64,000 nt of DNA from Streptomyces sp. CB01580 (GCF_001905795.1 NZ_LIXJ01000008.1:194238-258237), one strand, 5' to 3'; positions 53,943 to 63,527 are shown, counted from the stretch's first letter. Numbers and translations are program-made. Notes: generated by a model not told the origin, from the letters alone.

Positions 53943-55100
53943 GTGCAGGCAGCGAATGAAACACCCGAACGGCCGGCGGGGCGGCTCCACCGGGTCCGAG
54001 CCCTCTACCGCAACGTGTCCAAGCGGAAGCTGGCCTGGCACTTGCTCAAGGACACCGTCAACTCGTGCATGGAGTACCGCATCCTGGGACTCGCGGCGGA
54101 GGCGGCGTTCTTCACCCTGCTGTCCCTGCCCCCGCTGCTCCTCGGGCTGATCGGACTGCTCGGCTACGTCGACGAGTGGACCAGCACCACGACGGTCGCC
54201 TCGATCGAGCGCAACATCCTCAACGCCGCGCACACGGTGCTCAGCGAGCGGGGCGTGAACGAGTTCGCCAAGCCGCTGCTGTCGGACGTCACCACCGGTG
54301 CCCGGCCCGACGTCATCTCGATCGGCTTCGCGATCGCGCTCTGGTCGGGCTCCCGCGCGGTCAACGTCTTCATCGACACGATCACGGTGATGTACGGGCT
54401 CGACGGCCAGCGCGGCATCGTCAAGACCCGGCTGCTCGCCTTCCTGCTCTATGTGATCGCGCTGCTGCTGGGAGCCGTCGTGCTGCCGCTGCTCGTGGTG
54501 GGCCCGGACCGGGTCGTGGAGCTGGTGCCGTGGGGCACCGAACTCATAAGCATCCTGTACTGGCCCCTGGTGGTCCTGCTGTCGATCGCCTTCCTGACGA
54601 CGCTCTACCACGTGTCCGTGCCGGTCCGTTCGCCGTGGAAGGAGGACGTGCCGGGAGCGCTGGTGGCGTTCGTGATGTGGGTGCTCGGCAGCTTCCTGCT
54701 GCGGATCTACCTCACCAGCGCGGTCGAGGGCCCCACGATCTACGGATCGCTGGCGGCGCCGATCGCGGTCCTGCTGTGGATCGGCGTCTCCGCGTTCGCG
54801 GTGCTGGTCGGGGCGGCGGTCAACGCCGCCATCGACCGGGTGTGGCCCTCGCTGGCGACGGCCGCAGCACGCGCGGCCAACGACCGGGTCCGGGCGGCCC
54901 AGGCGGCCGAACTGGTCGCGCGGGCGCGGGCGGAGGGCAGCGGCGAGGGGGACGACGGCGAGGACGACGACTGCGCCTACATGCCGTCCGAGTTCCCGGA
55001 ACGCTGGTCGCGGTTTTTGCCGCCGGAGGACGTGAAGTCGCGGCTGCAGCCGGGCCGCGACAAGGACCCGGACAAACCGGCCGGACCGCCCGAGGACTGA
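53943..55100 (+). CDS. YihY/BrkB family inner-membrane protein
   Basis: 385 residues from GTG 53943. Six hydrophobic segments between residues about 45 and 295 (for example LGLAAEAAFFTLLSLPPLLL and LAFLLYVIALLLGAVVLPLL) with the YihY signature AEAAFFTLLSLPPLLLGLIG and GSFLLRIYLTSAVEGPTIYG. A charged cytoplasmic tail contains an acidic GEGDDGEDDD stretch. Function of the family is unsettled. Probably leaderless. Confidence 0.92.
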   Translation: MQAANETPERPAGRLHRVRALYRNVSKRKLAWHLLKDTVNSCMEYRILGLAAEAAFFTLLSLPPLLLGLIGLLGYVDEWTSTTTVASIERNILNAAHTVLSERGVNEFAKPLLSDVTTGARPDVISIGFAIALWSGSRAVNVFIDTITVMYGLDGQRGIVKTRLLAFLLYVIALLLGAVVLPLLVVGPDRVVELVPWGTELISILYWPLVVLLSIAFLTTLYHVSVPVRSPWKEDVPGALVAFVMWVLGSFLLRIYLTSAVEGPTIYGSLAAPIAVLLWIGVSAFAVLVGAAVNAAIDRVWPSLATAAARAANDRVRAAQAAELVARARAEGSGEGDDGEDDDCAYMPSEFPERWSRFLPPEDVKSRLQPGRDKDPDKPAGPPED

Positions 55101-55162
55101 GGCGGCCCGGGAGCGGCGCGGGAGAAGCCGCGTGGAGGGGACGGTCGTACGAGGAGAGGACG

Positions 55163-55855
55163 TTGTACGAGGAACGGGCGTCGAGGTTCGACGGCGCGAC
55201 CCTCTGGACCCTGCGCGTGCCGGAGGGCTCCGCGCATCCGGTGCTGCCCGACGGATGCATGGACCTGCTCTGGATCGGCGGCCGGCTGCTCGTCGCGGGC
55301 CCCGACACCCATGCCCACGTGCCGGACGGTGTGAAGGGCGGCCGGTACGCCGGAATCCGTTTCGCTCCCGGTACGGCCCCCGCCCTGCTCGGCGTACCGG
55401 CGCACGAACTGCGCGACCGCCGGGTCGGCCTCGCGGATCTCTGGCCGAGCGCGCTGGTCCGCGACCTCACCGAACGCGTTGCCGAAGCCCTCGATCCGGC
55501 CGCCGCGCTGGAGGCGATCGCCCTGCGCCGGGCCGCGGACACCGCGCCTCCGGACCCCCTCATGCGATCCGTCGCCGCGCACCTGGGCGAGGGCCGGTCC
55601 GTCGCGGACACCGCGCGGTCGGCCGGCCTGGGCGCCCGCCGACTGCACCGCCGTTCGCTCGCGGCCTTCGGCTACGGACCCAAGACGCTCGCACGGATCC
55701 TGCGGCTGCGGCGCGCCCTCGCCCTCGTCCGCTCCGGAACCCCGTACGCCGAGGCTGCGGTCATGGCGGGCTGCACCGACCAGGCCCACCTCGCGCGGGA
55801 GATGCGGGACCTGACCGGCACCACCCTGACCGCGCATCTGAGGGCCGGCCCGTAG
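55163..55855 (+). CDS. AraC family transcriptional regulator
   Basis: 230 residues from TTG 55163 (LYEERASRFDG), supported by GAGGAGAGGA directly upstream; no ATG or GTG fits better. N-terminal ligand-type domain with HPVLPDGCMDLLWIGGRLLV and GRYAGIRFAPGTAPALLG. C-terminal AraC-type double HTH: SVADTARSAGLGARRLHRRS and YAEAAVMAGCTDQAHLARE. It follows the YihY gene by 62 bases and may be co-transcribed. Confidence 0.87.
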   Translation: MYEERASRFDGATLWTLRVPEGSAHPVLPDGCMDLLWIGGRLLVAGPDTHAHVPDGVKGGRYAGIRFAPGTAPALLGVPAHELRDRRVGLADLWPSALVRDLTERVAEALDPAAALEAIALRRAADTAPPDPLMRSVAAHLGEGRSVADTARSAGLGARRLHRRSLAAFGYGPKTLARILRLRRALALVRSGTPYAEAAVMAGCTDQAHLAREMRDLTGTTLTAHLRAGP

Positions 55856-56059
55856 TCCCCGGCGGCGACCGACGACAGCCGCGGCACCTCGTCGCGTTCG
55901 TCGGAAAACCCGCATACGTCCCGCATACGTCCCGAGTGCGGGCGCCCTTTCGCCCTGCGACGCACCACATCCGACGCCGCGTGCCGATCCACCACGGACG
56001 ACGGGACGGCCCTCGGCCCGGGCGTGACGGGACCGGCGCTCCCGCGCCCACCCCCGGCC

Positions 56060-56452
56060 TCAGTCGCGGTCGGCGAACAACGACACCGCGCAGCCGTCCG
56101 GGTCGAGGACCATCGCGTACCGCTGCCCCCACACCGCGTCCCACGGCTTCAGATGCCCCCGGTACCCGGCACCCGTCAGGTCCTCGTACACCGCGTCCAC
56201 CTCCGCCGCGCCGTCGCAGCGGAAGGCGAGCCCGAGACGCTCACCGCCGCTCGGCGCCGTCCAACCGGGGTCGAACGACCGGACGACGTCCTCGGTGTCC
56301 CACAGCAGGCGCTGCCCGCCCGGCAGTGCCACCTCGACATGGGGTGCGGAATCCGCGTCGGCGGGGATGTCGAGCCCGAGCCTGCGGTAGAAGGCGAGCG
56401 AAGCGGCCAGATCCGCGGTGATGATGCCGATCGTGTCCATGTGTGGAGTCAT
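56060..56452 (-). CDS. VOC family protein (glyoxalase-like)
   Basis: 130 residues. beta-alpha-beta-beta-beta repeats: IGIITADLAASLAFYRRLGL, VDAVYEDLTGAGYRGHLKPW and ryAMVLDPDGCAVSLFA. It starts at ATG 56452 or at ATG 56440 (MDTIGIITADL). Members include antibiotic-binding proteins, glyoxalases and dioxygenases; nothing here points to one. The 204-bp gap to the AraC gene contains an 11-bp tandem repeat (GCATACGTCCC twice) but no gene. Confidence 0.88.
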   Translation of the reverse strand: MTPHMDTIGIITADLAASLAFYRRLGLDIPADADSAPHVEVALPGGQRLLWDTEDVVRSFDPGWTAPSGGERLGLAFRCDGAAEVDAVYEDLTGAGYRGHLKPWDAVWGQRYAMVLDPDGCAVSLFADRD

Positions 56453-56588
56453 GCCCCGACCGTAGGCCCGGCACCGCGCCGGGTCTTGTACGAAACGGAC
56501 ACGTCCGGGCCGCCGGCACCGGCCCGGACGGTAAGGGCGGGGAGCCACCGGGTCGAGCGCCGGGGCGCCCCCGCCCGCCGCCGCGCGG

Positions 56589-58163
56589 CTACGGGGCGTC
56601 CGTGCCGTTCGCGCGGTCCGCACCGTCCACGCAGTCGTCGGGCGACGTCCCCGGATCCGTCAGCGCGAGACCGAGCAGGGCGCGCTCGGTCACCCAGCGG
56701 CTCGGGCGGTGGCGCGGGTCGCCCGTCGTGCGGTGCAGCGCCCGGTGCAGTTCCAGCATCCGGGCGGCGCCGATCCGGTCGCCCCAGGCCAGCGGGCCGA
56801 CCGGGTAGCCGAGCCCGGCCGTGACGGCCAGGTCGATGTCGGCGGGGGAGGCGATGGAGCGTTCCGCGATCGACGACGCCACCGACACGATCGACGCCAG
56901 CAGCCGCTGTGCCACCGAACCCGCCGTGTCCCGCACCACCGAGACCGCGTACGCGTCGCCGTCGCGCGCCCGGCCCAGTACCGCGCGGGCGTCGCGCGCG
57001 GCGGCCGGATCCGCCGCCGGGGTCACGGCCAGCACCCGGCGCCGCCCGGCCGCGGGCAACGGGTCGACCCCGAAGGAACGGCTCGCGGGCAGCCCGTGCT
57101 CGGCGACGGCCGAGGCCACCGACGTACCCCAGACCGGAACCAGCACGATCGCCCCGGACGTGGGTTCGGCGCCCGTCTCCACGACGGCGCCCGCGGCCGT
57201 CAGGGCCTCGCGCAGTGCCGCCGCGTCGCCCTCCCCGGGACCGGAGCCGTGGACGAACACGGGACGGTCCGCGTCGCCCGTGACGGGAGGCTCCGGGGCT
57301 TGGGCGGGGGCGTCGGGGCCGTACGCGAACCAGCCGCGCCCGGTCTTGCGGCCGTGCAGCCCGGCGGCCACCCGGTTCGGAGTGAGGTAGGAGGGGCGGA
57401 GCCGGTCCGCGTACCGGAACCCCTGCCAGATGGAGTCGATCACCGCGGCCGTCACGTCCAGACCGGTGAGATCCATCAGCTCGAAGGGGCCCATGCGCAG
57501 ACCGAGCACGTCACGGGCGATCCGGTCGATGTCGGCCGGCTGCGCGACCGACTCCTCCAGCAGCGCGAGGGCCTCCGTCACCAGGCCGCGACCGGCGTGA
57601 TTGACGAGGAAGCCGGGGGTGTCGGCGACGGTGACGGCGCGGTGCCCGCAGCCCTCGACGAACGCGGTGAGGGCGGGCGGGATCTCCGGGCGGGTGGCAG
57701 CGCCCGGCACGATCTCGACGATCCGCATCAGCGGCACCGGATTGAAGAAGTGCAGCCCGGCCAGCCTGGTCGGGTCCTTCAGCGTGGCGGCGATGCGGGT
57801 GACCGACAGGGACGAGGTGTTGGTCGCGAAGACCGCCGTCGCGGGCAGCACCTGTTCGAGCCGGCCGAAGACCTCCGTCTTGGTGCCGAGATCCTCCCGC
57901 ACGGCCTCGACGACCAGCTCGACGTCGGGGCCCGGTGCCCATGGGTCGTCGAGCGGGACCAGCCGCTCCAGGGCGGCCGCGGACTCCTCGGCGGACGACC
58001 GGCCCTTCTCCACGGCCCGTTCGAGCATGGACCGTACGAAGTCCACCGCGGCCGTCACCGCTTCCGTCCGCGCGTCGCACAACTCGACGGTGTGTCCGGC
58101 GGTCGCCGCCCACTGGGCGATGCCGCGGCCCATGGCCCCGGCGCCGACGATCCTGATACGCAT
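56589..58163 (-). CDS. 3-hydroxyacyl-CoA dehydrogenase (two C-terminal domains)
   Basis: 524 residues. NAD-binding IVGAGAMGRGIAQWAATAGH, catalytic His-Glu region LAGLHFFNPVPLMRIVEIVP, then ADTPGFLVNHAGRGLVTEAL. A second, partially degenerate dehydrogenase C-domain follows (LDVTAAVIDSIWQGF and later AGLGYPVGPLAWGDRIGAAR). This PaaH/PaaC-like double layout is found in phenylacetate and butanoyl-CoA pathways. It diverges from a thiolase gene, which catalyses the next step. Confidence 0.93.
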   Translation of the reverse strand: MRIRIVGAGAMGRGIAQWAATAGHTVELCDARTEAVTAAVDFVRSMLERAVEKGRSSAEESAAALERLVPLDDPWAPGPDVELVVEAVREDLGTKTEVFGRLEQVLPATAVFATNTSSLSVTRIAATLKDPTRLAGLHFFNPVPLMRIVEIVPGAATRPEIPPALTAFVEGCGHRAVTVADTPGFLVNHAGRGLVTEALALLEESVAQPADIDRIARDVLGLRMGPFELMDLTGLDVTAAVIDSIWQGFRYADRLRPSYLTPNRVAAGLHGRKTGRGWFAYGPDAPAQAPEPPVTGDADRPVFVHGSGPGEGDAAALREALTAAGAVVETGAEPTSGAIVLVPVWGTSVASAVAEHGLPASRSFGVDPLPAAGRRRVLAVTPAADPAAARDARAVLGRARDGDAYAVSVVRDTAGSVAQRLLASIVSVASSIAERSIASPADIDLAVTAGLGYPVGPLAWGDRIGAARMLELHRALHRTTGDPRHRPSRWVTERALLGLALTDPGTSPDDCVDGADRANGTDAP

Positions 58164-58295
58164 GGCGGTTGAGGTCCTCTCGGGGTGACAGGTGATCCGA
58201 CCCAGCGACGATAGACGCGATCGCGGCGCGCGGTCCGGTTCCCGGGCGATCCCATGACGCCGACCTGCCACCGGTTTCCGGCGGGGCAGGGGCTA

Positions 58296-58324
58296 TTGAT
58301 CACCGTTGCCCGCGAAATTAGAGT
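58296..58324 (+). promoter_or_regulatory. predicted promoter of thiolase gene
   Basis: TTGATC (58296-58301), 17-base spacer, TAGAGT (58319-58324): a close match to the main vegetative consensus. Start of transcription expected near 58331, about 95 bases before the GTG. Confidence 0.6.
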
Positions 58325-58426
58325 CGCGTCGGGACTACCGTCCGGTGATCCGGGACCAAGGGCCCCGACCGTCGGGAAGGGCGCCCGCCCACCCGCCGCA
58401 CGACCTCACCACCGAAAGGTCACGCC

Positions 58427-59656
58427 GTGCCCGACCAGCAGCCCGACGTCGTCATCTGCGAACCGCTGCGCACCCCCATCGGCCGCTTCGGGGGAGCGTT
58501 CGCCCGGCAGACCCCGGCGGCCCTCGCCGCACGCGTCGTCACGGAGGTCCTCGCCCGCACCGGCATCGATCCCGGGGCGGTCGACGAGGTGATCCTGGGG
58601 CACGCCTATCCCTCCGCCGAGGCCCCCGCCATCGGCCGGGTCGTCGCTCTCGACGCCGGACTGCCCGAGACCGTCACGGGCATCCAGATCGACCGCCGTT
58701 GCGGCTCCGGGCTCCAGGCCGTTCTCGACGCGGCCATGCAGATCCGGGCCGGCTTCAGCGAGGTCGTCGTCGCGGGCGGCGTCGACGTGATGAGCGCCGC
58801 CCCCTACTACACGCACGAGGGCCGCTGGGGCATCAAGGGCCCCGGCCTCCAGTTCCACGACGCGCTGGCCCGGGGCAGGGTCACCGCAGGGGGCCTCCAT
58901 CACCCCGTCCCGGGCGGCATGATCGAGACCGCCGAGAACCTGCGCCGCGCCTACGGCATCGGCCGCGCCGACCAGGACGCCCTCGCCCTGCGCTCGCAGC
59001 AGCGGGCCGCCCGGGCGGCGGCGGAGGGACGGTACGACGCCGAGATCGTCCCCGTGACCGTACGGACCCGCAAGGGCGAGACGGTCGTCACCGTCGACGA
59101 GCACCCCCGCCCCGACACCACCGCCGAACAACTCGCCGCGCTGCGCCCGGTCATGGCCGGGTCCGACCCCGACGCGACCGTGACCGCGGGCAACGCCAGC
59201 GGCCAGAACGACGCGGCCGCCGCCTGCCTGGTGACCAGCGCAGCCACCGCCGAACGGCTCGGTCTGAACCCGCTGGTCCGACTCGTCTCCTTCGCCCGCG
59301 CCGGGGTGCCCGCCGCGACCATGGGCCTGGGCCCCGTCCCCGCGACCCGCGCCGCCCTCGACCGCGCCCGGCTGACGCTCGACGACCTCGACCTGATCGA
59401 GATCAACGAGGCGTTCGCCGCCCAGGTGCTCGCCTGCACCCACGAACTGGGGCTCGGCGAAACCGATCACGAGCAGCGCGTCAACGTCAACGGCTCCGGC
59501 ATCTCGCTCGGCCATCCGGTCGGCGCGACCGGCGCCCGCATCCTCGCCACCCTGGCCCGTGAGATGCACCGCCGTGAGGCCCGCTACGGCCTGGAGACGA
59601 TGTGCATCGGCGGCGGCCAGGGCCTCGCCGCGGTCTTCGAACGCGTCCGGCCCTGA
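58427..59656 (+). CDS. thiolase (acetyl-CoA C-acyltransferase)
   Basis: 409 residues from GTG 58427 with AAAGG upstream. Acylated Cys in QIDRRCGSGLQAVLDAAM, IEINEAFAAQVLAC, GSGISLGHPVGATGARI with the catalytic His, and the second Cys in MCIGGGQGLA. It cleaves or forms 3-ketoacyl-CoA. Paired with the divergent dehydrogenase gene, it completes the last two beta-oxidation steps. Confidence 0.95.
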   Translation: MPDQQPDVVICEPLRTPIGRFGGAFARQTPAALAARVVTEVLARTGIDPGAVDEVILGHAYPSAEAPAIGRVVALDAGLPETVTGIQIDRRCGSGLQAVLDAAMQIRAGFSEVVVAGGVDVMSAAPYYTHEGRWGIKGPGLQFHDALARGRVTAGGLHHPVPGGMIETAENLRRAYGIGRADQDALALRSQQRAARAAAEGRYDAEIVPVTVRTRKGETVVTVDEHPRPDTTAEQLAALRPVMAGSDPDATVTAGNASGQNDAAAACLVTSAATAERLGLNPLVRLVSFARAGVPAATMGLGPVPATRAALDRARLTLDDLDLIEINEAFAAQVLACTHELGLGETDHEQRVNVNGSGISLGHPVGATGARILATLAREMHRREARYGLETMCIGGGQGLAAVFERVRP

Positions 59657-59667
59657 CACGCGGGGGC

Positions 59668-60696
59668 TCAGCGCGTCGTGTGCGCGCCGGGGTTGTCGGT
59701 ACGCCGCTGTCCCTCGGCACCGCTCCGGAGTTCGAAGGACAGGCCGGCGCATGCCGAGGCGAGAGCGCGCTCGGCCCCCGACACGAGGTCGGCGACGATG
59801 TCGGCGGCCGGTTCGACGGCGGTGACGAGGTCCAGTCCCTCACCGGCCCAGACCGGAACGGCGTCGAGATCGCCGCGCGCGACCGCGTCGCGGAACGCCT
59901 GACGGACGGCGGTGTCCCGGCTCAGTTCCTCCTCACGGCCGCGCCACCGCTCCAGGAACGCGTTGCGCAGGGTGCGGGCGGTGTAGGGGTGTGGCCACTC
60001 GGCATCGCGCGCGATGTCCAGCACCCTGCTCCGTTCCGTGTCGCCGCCCCGGGCGTCGATGAGGGCCTGGACGACCCCCGGCGGCACCAGGGCCTCGGAA
60101 CCGACCTGGAAACGGGTGCCCACCAGGGCACCCGCCGCCCCGAGCGTCAGCGCGGCGGCCACCCCGCGCCCGTCGACGATGCCGCCCGCGGCGAGCACCG
60201 GGACCGGCGCGACCAGATCCACCACCGCGGGGACGAACGGCAGGGTGCCGCGCGTTCCACCGTGCCCGCCCGCCTCACCGCCCTGGGCGACGATCACGTC
60301 GGCCCCGGTGTCGCGCGCCCGTCGAGCCTCCTCCAGATCGGTGACCTGCACGATCAGCGCGACGCCCGCCTCACGGACCTGCGGGGCGAAGCGGCCGGGA
60401 TCGCCGAAGGACAGCATCACCGCGTCCGGTCCGTGCTCCAGGACCCGGGCCACGGTCTCCGGCCCGACGGCCCACGTCCACAGGCCGACACCCCAGGGCC
60501 CTGTGGACCGTTCGGTGACGATCGCGAGTTCGCGTGCCAGCCAGTCCGGCTCGCCCCGGCCACCACCGACCAGCCCCAGCCCGCCGCTGTTCGACACCGC
60601 CGCCGCCAGGGCACCGCCCGCCGAGCCGCCCATGGGGGCGAGCGCGATGGGGTGCCGCAGCGCAAGGGCCCGGGTGAACGCCGTGGAGAAGGACAT
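59668..60696 (-). CDS. nitronate monooxygenase family protein (FMN)
   Basis: 342 residues. ALRHPIALAPMGGSAGGALA at the N-terminus, ADVIVAQGGEAGGHGGTRGT with the conserved His, and VLAAGGIVDGRGVAAALTLG and AALVGTRF-like sequence form the FMN/TIM-barrel core of 2-nitropropane dioxygenase/nitronate monooxygenase. It probably oxidises nitroalkanes or acts as an FMN oxidoreductase. Convergent with the thiolase gene, only 11 bases apart. Confidence 0.92.
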   Translation of the reverse strand: MSFSTAFTRALALRHPIALAPMGGSAGGALAAAVSNSGGLGLVGGGRGEPDWLARELAIVTERSTGPWGVGLWTWAVGPETVARVLEHGPDAVMLSFGDPGRFAPQVREAGVALIVQVTDLEEARRARDTGADVIVAQGGEAGGHGGTRGTLPFVPAVVDLVAPVPVLAAGGIVDGRGVAAALTLGAAGALVGTRFQVGSEALVPPGVVQALIDARGGDTERSRVLDIARDAEWPHPYTARTLRNAFLERWRGREEELSRDTAVRQAFRDAVARGDLDAVPVWAGEGLDLVTAVEPAADIVADLVSGAERALASACAGLSFELRSGAEGQRRTDNPGAHTTR

Positions 60697-60770
60697 GTGA
60701 CGCATCATCGTCCATCCGGGGCCGTCCCGTAAGCCTTCACGTCACCGCCGCGTCGAACGGGAGGCGGTGC

Positions 60771-61730
60771 TCAACGGACCGGGGTCAGCCCGGCGGCACG
60801 CAGACGCCGGGCGACCAGGGCGACCGACTCGGCATTCAGCGGGATCTGCGGGAACGCGGTGTCGGCGCACTCGATGACGCCCAGCAGACGGAGCGCCGCC
60901 TTGAACGAGCCGAGCGCCGACGAACTGCGGCCCATCTCCGCCTCGGGACCGGCATCGACCATGGCGAACAACTCCACGAGCCGCTCCTGCTCCTTCGCGG
61001 CGAGCGCCCAGTTCCCGGCCCGCGCGGCGTTGTACAGCCGGACGTACCCGGCCGGGTCGACATTGCCGATGCCCGGTACGACGCCGTCCGCACCGGCCAA
61101 CAGCGCTGCGTCGACGGTGAGTTCGGAACCGGTGAGCACACTGAACCGCGGCGCCGGGCCCTTCTCGCGGCCGTCCCGTCCGCCCAGCCCGACGAGCAGC
61201 CGGCGCAGTGCGCCCTCGTCGCCGCTGCTGTCCTTGAGCCCGGCGAGCGTGCCGTCCTCGGCCAGTTCGCGTACCAGGGCGACGGGCAGCTTGCTGTGCA
61301 CCGCGACCGGGATGTCGTACGCGAACAGTGGCAGATCGACCGCCGCGCGCAGCCGCCGGAAGTGCCCGGCGACCTCCTCGGGATGGGTCCGGGTGTAGAA
61401 GGGCGCGGTGGCGACCAGGGCGTCCGCGCCGAGTCCGGCGGCGGTCCCGGCGTGGTCGATCACGCGTGCCGTGGTCGTGTCGATGACGCCCGCCAGCACC
61501 GGGACCCGGCCCGCGACCGCCTCGACCACCGTCCGCAGCGTCGTGGCCCGCTGCTCGTCGGTGAGGTACGCGACCTCACCGGTGGAACCGAGCGCGAACA
61601 CCCCGTGCACCCCGCCGTCGAGGAGACGCTCGACGAGCCGGGCGAGGGACGCGGTGTCGACCTCCCCCCGGGAGTCGAGCGGAGTGCAGACCGGCGGGAC
61701 GACGCCCCGCAACGGTGTGGTCAGGGACAT
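60771..61730 (-). CDS. DapA family (dihydrodipicolinate synthase-like) lyase/synthase
   Basis: 319 residues. GVFALGSTGEVAYLTDEQRA, Tyr in ATAPFYTRTHPEE and the Schiff-base Lys in LAGLKDSSGDEGAL define the class I aldolase fold. The surroundings (FadR-type regulator, oxidase remnant) fit a sugar-acid or related aldolase better than lysine biosynthesis. ATG 61730 starts the conserved MSLTTPLRGVVPPVCTPL. A FadR-like operator lies 72-86 bases upstream. Confidence 0.92.
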   Translation of the reverse strand: MSLTTPLRGVVPPVCTPLDSRGEVDTASLARLVERLLDGGVHGVFALGSTGEVAYLTDEQRATTLRTVVEAVAGRVPVLAGVIDTTTARVIDHAGTAAGLGADALVATAPFYTRTHPEEVAGHFRRLRAAVDLPLFAYDIPVAVHSKLPVALVRELAEDGTLAGLKDSSGDEGALRRLLVGLGGRDGREKGPAPRFSVLTGSELTVDAALLAGADGVVPGIGNVDPAGYVRLYNAARAGNWALAAKEQERLVELFAMVDAGPEAEMGRSSSALGSFKAALRLLGVIECADTAFPQIPLNAESVALVARRLRAAGLTPVR

Positions 61731-61801
61731 GGCGGTGACTCCCACTCGGTCGAGGCGCCGACCCGTGGCCCGGTTCGGTCGCACGGGAACGAGAAGACAT
61801 G

Positions 61802-61816
61802 AGACGTAAGATGTCC
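61802..61816 (-). promoter_or_regulatory. FadR-type operator-like site upstream of dapA-like gene
   Basis: ACGTAAGATGT at 61804-61814 matches the site ACATCCGATGT at 63610 in 8 of 11 positions, within a longer GACAT...ATGTC inverted arrangement. Probably bound by the GntR/FadR-family protein encoded at 62742-63527. Confidence 0.45.
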
Positions 61817-61901
61817 TATGTCTCGCTCACCATAGGCAGAAGCTCCGGCGACCGGTCAAGTGCCGTTCGAGGAACGGAAGATCGTGTCGGACCGGCCGCC
61901 G

Positions 61902-62637
61902 TCACGGCCGATGCATGCGGCCGTACAGAGAGCTCGCGGTGCCGTTCAACGCGGCACGGCTCCACGCCTCCACGTCGGCGGGCCCCATCCCCGCCCAGTC
62001 GGGCGTGTGCCCGCCCGGGAACCCCGGCGTGACCCAGGCGGTCCGCAGCAGTTCCAGCGGCTTCGGACGGTCGCGCAGCGCGGTCAGCGGGATCGTGCCC
62101 CGCCACACCAGATGTCCGGCGGGCACGGGCCGTACGTCGAGCGCGACCAGCGCCCGGGTGACGGAACGGTGCCCGTCCGCGCCGACCACGACGTCGCACT
62201 TCCGCTGCCCGTCGCCGGTGCGGAACAGGGTTCGGCCGGAGGCGGACCGCCCGACGGACACGACGGGCACTCCCCGGTGGTACGCGCCCTCCCCGACCTT
62301 CGCGCGCAACGCCCGTCACAACAGCCCCCAGTTGCACGCCGTCACCGCGGCCTGCTGGCGGGCCGGTTCGCGCGAGGACCGCCCTCCCGGCGCCCGGGCG
62401 ATCCAGACGCGGTCGGCATGTCCGTGCCCAGACAGCCACCCGTCACCAGCTCCCGGTGCAGCGACGGCGGGACGACGATGCCGAACCCCCGGTCCTGCAG
62501 CGCGCCGCCGCTTCTCTCGTGGACGGTGACGTCCGCCCCGGCCGGACCCCGGCGCTCGCCATGGCGCAGCCGGCGATGCTGCCTCCGACCACTCCGACGC
62601 GTAAGTTCGCCCCGATGCGTGAATCCGTCACTGTCAT
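61902..62637 (-). pseudogene. FAD-dependent monooxygenase, frameshifted and truncated
   Basis: It begins at ATG 62637 with GGGAG upstream and reads MTVTDSRIGANLRVGVVGGS plus IAGCAMA, an FAD-binding GxGxxG-like start. The frame then shifts: DVTVHERSGGALQDRGFGIV and PPSLHRELV are in a second frame. A third frame carries VVVGADGHRSVTRALVALDV and HLVWRGTIPLTALRD, the GD motif region of FAD monooxygenases. The total is about 245 codons, well short of the usual 400-550. At least two frameshifts and a C-terminal loss make it non-functional. Confidence 0.85.
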
Positions 62638-62741
62638 CCGTGCTCCCGCATGTTGACACCCCGACAGGCATCGAGCCGCCTCCGTCGTCGCACCCGGAAC
62701 GTGGCCGGGGCCCGTGTCCGCACGGCTGTTGTGCCGATGGT

Positions 62742-63527
62742 TCAGCGCCGGGCCGGGCCGTTCCCGTCCCGGCGGCCCCGGGACCGGGCGTCCCGCTCGC
62801 GCTCCCGGTCGTGCCGGGCGCGCGCCTCGGAGATCCGGCGCCTGACCGGCGCGTAGTGCTCGCTCAGCGCCCGCGCGAAGCCGGGTACGTCCTCGGCCCG
62901 CGCGGCGTCCACGATGCTCTGGTGCGAGGCGATCGTGGCCGTCTCGTCGGCGTGGGTGAAGCCGTCCAGATGCGGTGCGACGATCGCGTACACGTCCCAG
63001 AAGGCCATCGAGAGCTGGCCGACCAGTTCGTTGCCCAGCGGCGCCACGAGCAGGGCGTGGAACGCCCGGTCCGCCTCGACGAAGCCGTGTCCCTCCTGCG
63101 CGCCGGTCGCTCGCATGGTGGCCACCAGGCCGTCCAGCGCGTCGAGTTGGTCGTCGGAGAGCAGCGCGACGATCCGCTCGGCCATTCCGCGCTCGAAGAG
63201 TTCCCGCACGTCGACCAGGTCGGCCAGCACCCGGAAGTCGTCGCCGGGGGAGAGCAGCCCGCGGAACGCCAGGCTCTCCACGAGGGCGGACAGGCTCAGC
63301 CTGCCCACATAGGTGCCGTGTCCGTGCCGCACCTCCACGATGTCCAGCGCGGCGAGGATCTTGACCGCCTCGCGGACGCTGGAACGGCTGGCGCCGAGCG
63401 CCTCGCACAGGGCCGGCTCGGGAGGCAGCGGATCCCCGGGGCGCAGCCGCTCCTCGAGGATGTGACGCTTGATGCCCTCGACGACTTCCTGCCGGAGCGA
63501 CCGCCGACCGGACCTCGCGCCGGACAT
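62742..63527 (-). CDS. FadR-subfamily GntR transcriptional regulator
   Basis: 261 residues. Winged HTH: LRPGDPLPPEPALCEALGAS with RSSVREAVKILAALDIVEVR and HGHGTYVG. The FCD ligand domain follows (VRELFERGMAERIVALLSDD, ADRAFHALLVAPLGNELVGQ with metal-binding Asp/His, and SHQSIVDAARAED). It likely represses the DapA-like gene and itself, since similar palindromic sites occur before both. The effector is probably a sugar acid or pathway intermediate, an inference from family habits. Confidence 0.93.
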   Translation of the reverse strand: MSGARSGRRSLRQEVVEGIKRHILEERLRPGDPLPPEPALCEALGASRSSVREAVKILAALDIVEVRHGHGTYVGRLSLSALVESLAFRGLLSPGDDFRVLADLVDVRELFERGMAERIVALLSDDQLDALDGLVATMRATGAQEGHGFVEADRAFHALLVAPLGNELVGQLSMAFWDVYAIVAPHLDGFTHADETATIASHQSIVDAARAEDVPGFARALSEHYAPVRRRISEARARHDRERERDARSRGRRDGNGPARR

